From: Petunia secreta
Lineage: Eukaryota > Streptophyta > Magnoliopsida > Solanales > Solanaceae
Reading direction: 5' to 3'
Assembly (NCBI GenBank): GCA_029990175.1
Contig: JARKIP010000033.1
Coordinates: forward strand, 620,001-684,000
DNA: 64,000 nt
Both the position numbers and the translations under genes were made by a program. A model generated the notes under the pieces. It saw only the letters and a program-made list of their open reading frames with translations. It made no database searches and was not told the DNA's origin. Of this stretch, positions 48,560-58,966 are shown in pieces; within the stretch, counting starts at the first letter, position 1; each line of letters opens with the position of its first letter.

Positions 48560-50266
48560 CTCTCCTCATCATGGTCGTGGCCCTCATCGGGTGCTGCCTT
48601 ATCGTCTTTCATGTCACCAAGCAACGTCGGGCCATCGACTATTATTTTGTTAGGCCTCTTAGGCTCCTGTAGGTCTGGATTTCCCTCTGGGATTACGCCC
48701 TTAGTTTGGTTTCCTCTTTCAGTAAGTAGGTCCTTAAAATAACCTTTATCGAGCAGGTTCATCACTTCTAAGATCAAGGCCCTGCAAGTAGCGGCCTTAT
48801 GCCCATGATCCCTATGAAACTCGCAATACATGATTTTGTTACTTCTACCAGGTTTTGCCCTCATATTGCTAGGCCACCACACTTGGACATCCTTCATATG
48901 ATCCCGTACGAACTCCATGGCGTTGACATGCAGTCCCAACTCTTCAAACCTATCGAGTACCCAAGCTATGCTGAGTTATCCCTTGTGAGGTGGCATCGGA
49001 ACTTTTCTGTTATCCTATCACTTTTCGACCGGCTTTTGGAAGTCATTCCTGTAGTCTCTCCTGCTCCGCTTTCCCTTATCTTCAGCTCTTGATTCTTCTG
49101 CATATCCCCACTTATGTCCTTGATAGGTGATGTCTTCGAAAATTGTACGAGCTTCTACAACGGGGGCTAAGGAATGCTCGGGCTCCAAGCGCAACTTCTT
49201 GATTTATCTTTGGTGCAAAGTGTTCTATATTGTCATAGGGTGTTGAGTCAAACTCCACTGCAACTCCCTGGTAGCTAACGACCCTTTCGAATTCAGGCCC
49301 TTGCCAAAGCCTACCACAACAATATTATCGATGACTGGAGGAAGCTCTATGTATTCCCTTTGAAACCTTTCAAGGCAGTCTTTTAACAATTCATCGTCAT
49401 GTTGTCGAATCTCAAAGATGTCTTCTATGCGCTTCTCCCATTTACGGCGCCAGAGTGCGCTTTCTTGAACAAATCTTGCATCTAGGTAAATGACTTGATA
49501 GAGCCCATCGGTAGCTTGGTGTACCAAGCAAGGGCACCCGTGGTCAAAGTCGAGCCAAACCTTTTCACCAGAACAGACTGGATTTCATCCTCTTAGATTT
49601 TCTTGCTTTTGAAGGTTGTGTAGTACACAGCAATATTCTCGTCCGGATCCGTTGTTCCATCGTACTTCAAGTTATCCGGCAGGCAGAAGTGCTTTGGTAT
49701 GCAGATTGGTACAGGGCTTGCTTTGTATGCGTGCTTATAAAACTTTTGCTCATCTACGGTGGTAACCTTAGGTGGTATACCCGGTACGTTACCGATTCGA
49801 TCGTGGATAGCCTTCATCTCCTTTGGGATGGTCTGAATGACAGGTGTTCCTTTGAGGTCTCGATTATTGACTGACGTTAAACCTTTAGAAGCGGCGTCCA
49901 TGTTGAGTCTATGATTAGCAACAGATGCTGGAGTATTGTTCATGGGCGCTGGTCCTCGCGGGAAAGCTGGCCTCTGAGACGATCCAACAAACATTGTTCC
50001 TAACTTTTGAGATATACCCTCGACTATGTTGACCGAGCTCTGCTCTGCCTATTCTGACAGGGTTGTGAAGAAATTAACAAGGAAACCTCTGAGGTCAGAA
50101 TTACCTTCGCGTGATTGATCGCCTTCATCGTCGCTGGGAACATAGACTGGCTCCTTGGTGGGATCATTTGGCTACACACTGTGATTGTCATGATCCTATA
50201 CAGACTCGTCTACTGCGTTGGTAGTGTTCTTTGGGGGTGTTGTGTCTTTTCCTCATAGAATATTTA
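48560..50266 (-). pseudogene. gag: E gag
   Basis: N to C on the minus strand: 49994-49593 'RIGNVPGIPPKVTTVDEQKFYKHAYKAS' region and 'DENIAVYYTTFKS'; 49527-49225 'EKRIEDIFEIRQHDDELLKDCLERF'; then 48939-48560 'MEFVRDHMKDVQVWWPSNM' and the knuckle YCEFHRDHGHKAATC. Frame changes near 49600 and 49000. It is closer to D and G gag than to the A copies. Confidence 0.8.
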
Positions 50267-50284
50267 CAATTGCTTGGGCCAAGC

Positions 50285-50688
50285 TGTTTATGCCTAAAAC
50301 TGGTCGTCTAGGTTAAATACTTAAATTTATGAATGGATCACAAGCATTACAGTGAAATACGACGAAAAATTAAGTAAATAATCAAGAAAATAATAGACAA
50401 GAAAGTAAAGAGTTTTATTCATTGAGAATAACCAAATTCAGTGGTGAATCGTTTGATGTACAATACAATGTAAGGATACAAAGACTAATAAGGCTCGTGG
50501 GCCTATAAACTCAAGCCGGTGGTATATACAAAATCCTAACTAGGAGACTGTAACCTTAAGACGGCAGGATGTATACCTTGCGTCCTATGCCCGTATTGCA
50601 TGAACGGAAGTAACTTATCTGATAACTCTAGTCTTGCCAGCTAAACTCATATCCACGTAATAATAGGCGCCGTATTTTTACACACACA
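50285..50688 (-). repeat. 5' LTR of E
   Basis: Plus strand TGTTTATGCCTAAAACTGG to ...TTTTTACACACACA, about 404 bp. It is shorter than its relatives because the promoter-proximal stretch near 50470 is deleted. Confidence 0.8.
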
Positions 50689-50689
50689 C

Positions 50690-51650
50690 TTAACATCGAG
50701 AGAGCTCTCGACCGATTTGAGGGGCTGGGACTACAAGTCAACACGGTGGAATTCGTAAAAGATCATCCGAAAGTAATCTCTGTATGCTGGACTAACAACA
50801 TGAGGGAGAAACCCGGTAAGAGGGATCCAAACCTCTTCTGCGAATTTCATAGAGACCATGGGAATGAAACCGCAGGCTGCAAGGCCCTGATTCTAGAAGT
50901 AATGAGTCTGCTCAACAAAGACTATCTGAAAGAGCTACTTAGTGAAAGAGGAAAACAGACGTACGCCAAAAATAAGAGCTTAGAGGGTCCTCTAGATCTA
51001 CCAAAGTCGAAGAGGTCTATCAATGTTATTATAGGCAATCCCATGCTACCTGATGGCTCTAAAAAAAATGAGGCAAAGCCCGAAGGAGGCCACGCCCGTA
51101 AAGAAACAATCATGTTCAGCGATGAAGACTTCCTCAGTTGCAACAATCCCCATCATGACGCCTTGGTCATAACACTAAGGATAGGTGACATGGATGTCAA
51201 GTGTGTCCTGGTCGACGCTGGCATCACCGTAAACCTAATAGTGGGAAGCTCTGCATGCTATGTCAGTTGAAGACCAAGTGACTTCAAGCCCCTACACTTT
51301 GGCAGGCTTCAACAACCTATGCAAAAAGCATGTGGGAGAGTTGAACCTTGCATTCTGCACGTTGTAGCAGATCTTATCATTTCTTTCCAAGTTATTAAAG
51401 GAGGTGTCCCCTAAAACGCTATCGTAGAGCGGCCTTGGATCCACCAGATGAGGGCATTTCCCTCCCCCCTGCAAAAAAAATCTAAAATATCCCACTAAAT
51501 GGGGAATATAATAGATACATGGAGAGCAAGAGGTGGTAAGGGAGTGTTACACCACGGCCATCCTTGGAGCGGCCAAACCCAGCATACTGGAAGAGGCAAG
51601 CCCTCATGAAGATAGAGAAAACCCCGAAACTTCGATCAACCAAGACGATT
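50690..51650 (+). pseudogene. gag: D gag C-terminus and protease
   Basis: Begins 'RALDRFEGLGLQVNTVEFVKDH', the segment just before the knuckle, then FCEFHRDHGNETAGC (second His of the knuckle changed to Asn). The frame 50746-51267 runs on to 'PHHDALVITLRIGDMDVKCVLVDAG', the protease with its active-site Asp kept (V-D-A-G). It breaks after 'NLIV'. The remaining protease and linker, up to 'ETSINQD' and a stop near 51670, are out of frame. G ends at the same place, so this sub-group has gag and protease but no RT or integrase. Confidence 0.8.
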
Positions 51651-52440
51651 GCTCAAGTCAATTGGTTGATTGAAATTTTTTTTAATTTACTTTAATTAGT
51701 TCCATTAGTTTTTCAAGTGTTATTTTCTTTCATGCATGTTATGGTTTCACAACCACAACAATACAGATCCAACGCTCTCTCTTTTGTTCAATAAAACTAT
51801 TATTCAACTGTAGTTAGTTTCATATTTAGATCCATCAACGATTCAGCCTTGGTCATATTTGAGCTGGAGTAATACACTCACTTTCATTACAAAGTAGATT
51901 AAACTACTCGCTCGAAGGTAGATCACTTCGAGTTAAGCCACCAGGCATTATCGTAAGTTGAAATCATGAATTCAACAATTGCACCAACATGTCGGTGGGG
52001 CCGCCCGGCCGCACAGTGTCAGTAAAGACTTAAGCACTCGAGTGGACAAGCATAATCGTTCTAGCTTGAACGCAAAAATGTCCCATTTAAGGCTAAAGAT
52101 GTCCTCTTAAGGGCGCAAGCCTTGCCCTAATCGAAAGACGTCTATTACAGATGCAAAATAAGCCACTACCCATTGGTGCAAACTGATAATCAGCGGACCT
52201 ACATGCCTGAGTAGGCTCACGATAATATGCTGACATTCTAAGCATTAGAATCAAGCAGAGCTTTTGTTACCAACTTAACAAAAACTATCTAATTATCAGG
52301 TGCACATATGTCTGTATAGGCATAACCTTGTGAAAGCTTAAGTTTTTCCAAGACCATTATTTTAACTACTTATGGAGAAAAAGCTAAAATCGTCACAAGC
52401 AAGCAATAGACTATAGCAAAATATTAGAGTGAAAGATAAA
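51651..52440 (+). other. D 3' region, inner part
   Basis: Plus strand without a gene. It contains AATAAAACTATTATTC at 51790 and 'CCACCAGGCATTATCG' at 51940, the shared Tat 3' block. It leads into the antisense gene remnant on the minus strand. Confidence 0.6.
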
Positions 52441-53713
52441 AGCCACAAAATGGGAAGACTTCATTCAAACATTATAATTATGCCCGAAAACACGGGCAGG
52501 AGTTCAAGGCATTGTCGCCAAAAAAGGTAGGGGGGACTAGTTCTCTCTTGGGGGACTTCTTTCCGTGGAAACTCTCCGCGAAGGTCCTGCTTCATCAACT
52601 GCAGGCTCCCCGGTTGGTAGGTCATCTCTTCCATCACCACTGGCTTCTTCAGAACCATCCTCAGGGTCAGATCCCAACTCAGTGTTAGCTTGAGAAACCA
52701 GCCTTGTCATAGAAGCGAGCTGGCACGCATGACACTCATTTATTCAGTTAGCTGGTGGGAGCCATCGCAGAGTTTATCACAGACCTTCCCTAAGAATATC
52801 ACTTTGCCTCCCAGCTTGTTATTCTAATCCTGAAGAAAAGCAGAAAGGCTCATAGGCTTAGAGGCTTCCTTTTCGGGAACTTTGGCTCTCTCTTCCATTG
52901 TAGACAATTGTTGCTACAGACAAAACTCAATTTCCTCCAAGCAAGTTGCCTGGGAAAAAGGCACTTGTCCCACGACTATGGCCTCTTTGAGAGATGTTGA
53001 CAAGGACTCTATTTCCTCTTTGTACTTGCGGACCTCGGTACTCATCGCAGCACTAAGCTAGTTGACCCGCATTTGTTCAAAATAGTGAGCATTGCGCACG
53101 GCCAAGACCTCTTTAGTCCGCTGCTCAACTTTGGTTACAAAAGGCTGGGAACTAGCAATCTGGCCCCAAAGAGCATCATTCTCTTCTCTTAAGTTCTAAT
53201 CAACGCACCCTCGACGGATGACCTTGTGATAGACCATTAGCCCCTGAATAAATGTTGTAACGATGTTCAGAAGAAGATAGGGACTCAGTCTTTATTGATG
53301 AAGCCAGAAAAGAAAGCAAAGTGTACCTGAAGAAAACACCCCGCAGCAACCCTAAGTAGATGTTGTAGCGACGAGATATTTCCTAAACTACTAAATACAT
53401 GCACTTGTTGAGATGAAGAGTAAATGGGTAAGTATGAATCATCGAATAACCAACATGATGGGTGAAGATCCTCTCTTCAGAAGTGGGAAGAATGATATCG
53501 ATTACGGATGGCCAACGACATTCAATTCTGATACGGGAAATATCATCAGGGATAACAACATAAGGGTAATACTCGATGGAAACATTTTCGTTCTCACGCT
53601 CCTGGTTAGACCGTTTGAACCTGCAACTTGCTATCATTTTCGAAACTCAAGTTCTGGGAAGGGTATTCTTGAACTCTGAAGTTTGTAGGTAAGAAGTTTG
53701 TTTTATGGGCCTT
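52440..53713 (-). pseudogene. D antisense gene (PF04195-like), decayed
   Basis: Homologue of the G antisense gene, in the same position between the 3' block and the 3' LTR. From its start (about 53713): 'NFLPTNFRVQEYPSQNLSFEN' (G: NFLLANFRTQDYHPSSISFK), then 53637-53383 'VSIEYYPYVVIPDDISRIRIECRWP' and 'GYSMIHTYPFTLHLNKCM'. The rest of the PF04195 domain is deleted. Coiled-coil-like sequence follows to about 52600, and the end 'SLQLMKQDLRGEFPRKEVP' lies at 52500-52620. The start codon is changed (ATG to AAG). Function unknown. Confidence 0.65.
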
Positions 53714-53807
53714 TGAGGGAAAGATGTTTTTGAAGACTACAAAAGGTGTTTTAAAAACCTGATTTGCAAAAGAATATGAAGGCGAATAAAGATATCTCAT
53801 AATCATG

Positions 53808-53821
53808 ATGTATTTATACGC
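53808..53821 (-). promoter_or_regulatory. TATA-like box of the D antisense gene
   Basis: Minus strand GCGTATAAATACAT, about 100 bp upstream of the start position at 53713, the same arrangement as in G. Confidence 0.5.
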
Positions 53822-54120
53822 AAAAAGAGTCCTAGAAGGAATGTGGATTGTTTGCAGACGTGTGATCGTGATAATTATGGCTTACGTGATAAAACTACAT
53901 AATTACGGGATATGGCAAGACGGTTGCAACACTAGAAAGACGCGGGCGAATTACTTCAATCACAAGGCCACACGTCACTGTACTTGAGTACTATCATTAA
54001 TGTGAGGCATGCGATAAGACAGGGATGAGTACCGGGCACAGATAAGTCTCTATGTTTCCTATCACGCCTCATGCACTTCCTGACCGCTTATGTCCGTACT
54101 CAGCAAGTAAGGGGATTGAC
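53822..54120 (+). other. D 3' end before the LTR
   Basis: No gene. The purine-rich tract CAGCAAGTAAGGGGATTGAC lies directly before the LTR at 54121. Confidence 0.6.
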
Positions 54121-54520
54121 TATGTGGGTAAAAGTACAACACCTATGATTACAAAGATGCGAGTCCAGCTGGAGAAGACTAGACTTAGTATGTAAGTCAC
54201 CGGGTGTAGAGAATACATGCATGCTCCACAGGCCAAGGCCACTTAGTAGGTAGGGGCCATGGGACGCAAGGTATAGATCCCACCGTCTTAGGGTTTACAG
54301 TCTCCTAGTTAGGGTTAATTTGTATCACCGCCTTGAATAAACAGGCTTGCGCCCAACGAATACAACTATTATCACCGCCTATTCCATTGTATTGTACATC
54401 ATGTGATTCTCTCAGAATCTGACTTTGCTCAAGGAATACAACTATTATTTCTCTGTTTATTTCTATGTTTATTATTTTTTCTTTGTATTTACCGTATTGC
54501 ATGTGACCCTCTTATAAATT
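54121..54520 (+). repeat. 3' LTR of D, truncated
   Basis: Starts TATGTGGGTAAAAGTACAAC (TG changed to TA) and matches 48161-48559. It stops at CTTATAAATT (54520), losing the last ~50 bp where the foldback elements begin. Confidence 0.8.
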
Positions 54521-54527
54521 CCATGTG

Positions 54528-55290
54528 TTTACTAACCTAGTACATGGGAGGTTAGCATTGTACTCACTTTTGATTAGCCTAAAATATCTTTAATTTTTTT
54601 GCCAACTCATAAAAAATAATGACTTTTTTGTCATTTCAAATTCCCCCAATTTATTGCCTTCTCTCCTGTCACCAAAAACTCCACCGTGAATGTACAATCT
54701 GTCCATGAAAAGAGACCCATTAACTAGCCATGGTTCTTTTCCAAGCAGTTCATTTCTCTTTTGTATATTTTCTTTTTTTCCAATGTTTTCAGTTCATTAA
54801 TCAAAATATGCTTTTTTCCTTTTGACGTGTGTATGCCCTGCTACAGAACTTAGTTCCTCTTCTTTAATCAACGAGAAAAAACTATAATTCATGAACTTAG
54901 CGCAAATCAACATCCACCGAATGCACAAGTGACCATACATAGAGAAAGTGAAAATTTGCTAGACTTTTGTTGTCAAATAGATAATTATTGGTAACAAAAT
55001 TATATCCATGATACAAAACTATACTATTAAAGATGACCTGTTGCGTCTATTTGAGTCGAAGCAGATACCAAAGGGAGATGAGGTATGTGGCTTCAACAAA
55101 AATTGTAAGCAAAGATGAGTGTGTTAGAATCCAGGGAAAAAAATTACGGTTTAGCATGAGAGAAATGAATATCGGCAAAATGACAAAAAAAAACCACCAT
55201 TTTTTATAAGTTGGCAAAAATATTAAGGGTATTTTAGGAAAATCAAAAGTTGGTATGATGCTAACCTACTACACCCATGTAGTATGTTAG

Positions 55291-55296
<6 letters not shown>
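54528..55296. mobile_element. MITE with ~110-bp terminal inverted repeats
   Basis: The left end TTTACTAACCTAGTACATGG...TTTTGCCAACTCATAAAAAATAATG (54528-54640) is the reverse complement of the right end at 55185-55296 (...GTAGTATGTTAGCAAA), with several mismatches in the left arm. The 540-bp centre (54650-55180) has no coding frame. Long TIRs without a transposase resemble Mutator-like non-autonomous elements, but the superfamily is not established and no clear target-site duplication is seen. Confidence 0.6.

Positions 55297-55342
<46 letters not shown>
55297..55342. repeat. (TA)n microsatellite
   Basis: About 45 bp of TA repeats between two inverted copies of the MITE end. It sits at the centre of the second palindrome. 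Confidence 0.9.
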
Positions 55343-55346
<4 letters not shown>

Positions 55347-55535
55347 TTTGCTAACATACTATATGGGTGTAGTAGGTTAGTGTGTATATATATATGATTT
55401 TGCTAACATACTACACCCTAACATACTACATGGGTGTAGTATGTTAGCATCATACCAACTTTTGATTTTCCTAAAATACCCTTAATATTTTTGCCAACTT
55501 ATAAAAAATGGTGGTTTTTTTTGTCATGGGCGGGC
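55343..55535. repeat. Extra inverted copies of the MITE end (foldback)
   Basis: The segment 55420-55530 is the exact reverse complement of about 80 bp at 55190-55275 (shared CCTAAAATACCCTTAATATT and TTATAAAAAATGGTGG). Two further short copies of GATTTTGCTAACATACTA lie at 55345 and 55393. With 55185-55296 it makes a strong hairpin. Confidence 0.8.
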
Positions 55536-55538
55536 TTC

Positions 55539-56022
55539 TGTTTATGCCTAAAATCGGTTGCCTAGGTTAAACAATTAATTTAGAATGAGGTCACAAGCAA
55601 TACAATAAATACGATGGAAAAGTAAATAAGTAAAAGAAGGAAATAATGAGCAAGAAAAGTAAAGTAGTCTTATTCCTTGAGAATAGCTGGATTCTGTGGT
55701 GAATCGCTCTGTTCTACAATACAATGTAAGGAGGGGTAGTTATAGTAGTAGATTACCTGTCATAATTAAGGTAAAATACAAACACTAATAAGGCTCTGGG
55801 CCTATAACTCAAGACGGTGGTGTATACGAAGCCCTAACTAGGAGACTGTAACCCTAAGGCGGCAGGATGTATACCCTTCGTCCTACTCCCGTATCGCCTG
55901 AACGGACGTAACTCGTAGAACAGGCATGTATCCTTTGTGCCCGATGACTTATAAGATAAGTCTATTCTCGCCAGCTAGACTCGTATCCCCGTAATAGTTG
56001 GCGGCGTATGTTGACCCACACA
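55539..56022 (-). repeat. 3' LTR of G
   Basis: Plus strand TGTTTATGCCTAAAATCGG to ...TGTTGACCCACACA, 484 bp. It is followed by GTCAGTCCCCCCACTTGC, the reversed polypurine tract. Confidence 0.85.
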
Positions 56023-56337
56023 GTCAGTCCCCCCACTTGTTGAGTGCTGATGCAAGTAGTCAGGAAGTGAAAGAAGCGTGATAGGAGACGTAAAGGTATA
56101 ACTGTACTGATACTCGTCTCCTGCCTCTTCGCATGCGTTGTATTAAATGCAAATCCCTTAGTACAATGATGTGTCCTTCTGCAATTGGAGGGGTTTTCCG
56201 CGTATCTTCCCAATGATGTTGCTGCTCTGTTCATATCCCGTTATTATGGGGATACACATCATGTTAACTGCAGTAATCATAATTACGATCACATGTGACC
56301 GTGATCATTCAACTTCTCATTCAAGTAATCCTCGCAG

Positions 56338-56352
56338 ACATGTATATATACG
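56338..56352 (+). promoter_or_regulatory. TATA-like box of the G antisense gene
   Basis: ACATGTATATATACG, about 90 bp upstream of ATG 56436. It is the counterpart of the D box at 53808-53821. Confidence 0.5.
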
Positions 56353-57097
56353 TCGTAAACATAGAGATTTACTCATTAGTCTCCAAAGAATTTTCAAACT
56401 TCCTTATGAAAAACAAACATTCATTTATTTTTATCATGGCTCAAGGACCAAATTTCCTCCTTGCCAACTTCAGAACCCAAGATTATCACCCTTCATCTAT
56501 TAGTTTCAAAGGCGATTTCCACATGCAGGGCCAGATTCCTAAACAGGAAGGCGAGAATAGCAATCTTTACATAGAATATTACCCTTCTGTAGTTATGAGG
56601 AATGATCTGATGTGCATCAGGTATGAGTGTAAGTGGCCAGAACTTGTTGATATCATTGTCCCTAAAGCTGAGGAAAGAATTTCTTCCCATCGGGCTGGTT
56701 ACACGATGGTCCATACATACCCTTTCACTCTACACCTCAATAAGCGTGTTCACGCAATTGTTGAGGACATATGCCGCTGGTATAACATCTGTTTAGGGAA
56801 AATTAGCTCTTCTGCTTGGCGTTTAGTGGCCGTGCTGGATCACCTGGCTAATTATGCTCAAGTTGCTTTCACCTTCGGACACCTTCTAGCTTTCTATTCT
56901 CCTCATTTTCAGAAAGCTGGTATGCTAATGTTTATAAAACGGGGGAAGAAAGATATAGTTCCCAACAACGAGGATTCCAAAGGCTCTTCTGTCATTTGAT
57001 CGGCTTTGAGATTGTGGCTGGGTCTATAGATATGTTGTTGTATGAACAGCCATAATAGTTTCCTCTTTTCCCTTCCCAAAGGTCTTCAACAGAAAGT

Positions 57098-57172
57098 GTA
57101 AGTTCTTGTAGACCCTTATGTATGCCTTGATGCTATCTACTTCTTGGAATTGATTTCTATTTTTTTTCTTAG
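57098..57172 (+). other. Candidate intron in the G antisense gene
   Basis: GTAAGTTCTTG donor and TTTTTTTTCTTAG acceptor, 75 bp. It lies between a frame ending 'VFNRK' and the frame that begins 'NPVTAISLNHDELTMWV'. The upstream frame has a stop near 57042, so the model here is uncertain. Confidence 0.4.
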
Positions 57173-57310
57173 TGAATCCTGTGACTGCTATTTCACTGAA
57201 CCACGATGAGTTGACTATGTGGGTCACGACGATCTTTGCAAGGAACCACCCTGAGATTTTGACCTTTACTGCCCTGGCTACTGCAGACAGCTGGCGGGAA
57301 AAAGACCATG

Positions 57311-57379
57311 GTAATTTAGAGCTAGCAAATTTTCATCTTGAATCTTCTAATGTCTTTACTAACTCCTTTTTTGCCTCAG
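57311..57379 (+). other. Candidate intron in the G antisense gene (69 bp)
   Basis: GTAATTTAGAG donor after 'KDH' and a TTTTTTGCCTCAG acceptor before 'FSYREIPPLKEIK'. The frame is kept with or without splicing, so splicing is not proven. The start of the 1.6-kb duplication falls inside this intron. Confidence 0.4.
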
Positions 57380-58966
57380 GATTTTCTTATCGTGAAATAC
57401 CACCGTTGAAAGAGATCAAAATTGTTGTCTCATATATTTCTCCTTTTCCTGACGTGCAGGCTTTTGGTGGGAGAATCTTTGAGAGAGCAAGCAGTTCCCA
57501 CTCTTCAAAGAGGAAAAACCTTCCAGGTCTACTAGCGTGGTGGCTGCCAGTGAAACCCAAGTGATTTCTGACAGTGAGGGTGAAGTCCCCCAAGTGCCCG
57601 TGTCTGAAGCTATTGAGACCACTCTGATTGCAGCTACTGAATCTGGTCCGTCTATGTGAAAATGTAGGCACTTGATAGAAGAGACCCCCATGGCTGAGGA
57701 AGAGGCCGGCGTAGATTCTGAAGTGGTAGCACCGCCTGCCCCTTCAACTACCAGGTTAGAACTCCGCTTCTTGTTGTAAAATTGTGTTTTTCCCACGTAC
57801 TTCATAAGTTGACATTTTTCGTTTATGTTTAGAATTTATCCCCGAGGCCACTGACTCTTTTCAACGTTGTCATAACAAGGAAGTGGTCGTGGATGCTGCG
57901 GCCGAACCCGTGAATGGAGCTCGTGAGGTTGTTATACCTATACTGCGAGAGTTAACCTGTTCAGGACTTCAAGGGTTGTAACAGATCATACCGCCGAGTT
58001 CGCCGATCCCATTGAACAGGGTCACCTTTCTAGTTATAATTTTTGCGAACTGCTTGAGATTTCCGCAGGATCCTCTCTTCGGGTAAGCTCTTCCTTCCTC
58101 ATTTCATAAACCATAATTTTGTCTTCTCTCGCTGAATGCTCATTCTTCAAATCGTCCAGGGGTTGATTGTATCATGAGATACTTCGTCGAAGGGGCCCAG
58201 AAGGAAGTCTTCCTGAAGAGATAGAAGCCTTATGCGGGCAAGTCGCCAGTTTATAATCGTTCATGCAGAAGGTTGAAGAGCTGAAAGACGAGCTCTATAC
58301 TACTCGTGAAGCCTATCGAATTGAGGCTTTAAAGAGCAGGAACCTGGACAAAGCATTGGCGAATAAGGTTCGCAAGCACAAGCAGATTGTGGAGGCTCTC
58401 AAATCTTCCCTCACGGATGCCCAAGTCTCAGAGCAACTACATCAGAGCAATATGAACCGCCTAGAAGCGATATTGAGGAGCTGCAATGAAAGTTGTCTCA
58501 GATGCCCAGAGCCTTTCTTCTTACCTTCAGGATGAGAATGATAGGCGGAAGAGCAAAGTTGCGTCCCTATAAAGGACCCATGATGAGTAGGTGAATGCCT
58601 TGAATGCTCTTCGCATGGCCGAAGTAGATTGTGCTAACATCACAGCTACTCTTGCCACTTTCCTTCGGGTCCCTGATGGCCCTAACTTAGAACTGGCTAC
58701 CGAGATTGCCTCGTATACCGAGCTTGTGGCTCAGGCAGATGCTCAGCTTAGGTCCAACCTTAAGGAAGGTTCTGAGGAAGCCAGTGGAGAAAGAGGACAT
58801 GAAACACTTAACAGGAAACCTGTAGTTGGTGAAGCAGGACCTTTGCGGAGTGTTGCCGTCGAAGGGAGTCCCCTGAGAGAGGAGTAGAAATTCCCCTCCC
58901 CCTCCCCCCGCTGATTCTTTTTTCTTTTTCGCATCTTTGTTTTGAAAACACGCCCATCATCTATTG
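57352..58966. repeat. 1.6-kb tandem duplication in G, copy 1
   Basis: From GTCTTTACTAACTCC (57352) to the same phrase at 58967. The offset is 1614-1616 bp. Copy 1 lacks one A in the run before 'CCTTCCAGG' (about 57520) and two bases after the 77-bp intron compared with copy 2. Confidence 0.9.

Larger units (their letters stand above)
48560..50688 (-). mobile_element. Element E: LTR-gag half of a Tat element, inverted inside D
   Basis: 5' LTR (50285-50688) and full-length gag, but nothing beyond gag. The right end is a clean LTR end joined to D gag at 50690. The left end is an internal truncation joined to D's LTR. The likely history is insertion into D gag followed by a deletion that removed E's 3' part and D's primer site and gag N-terminus. 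Confidence 0.7.
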
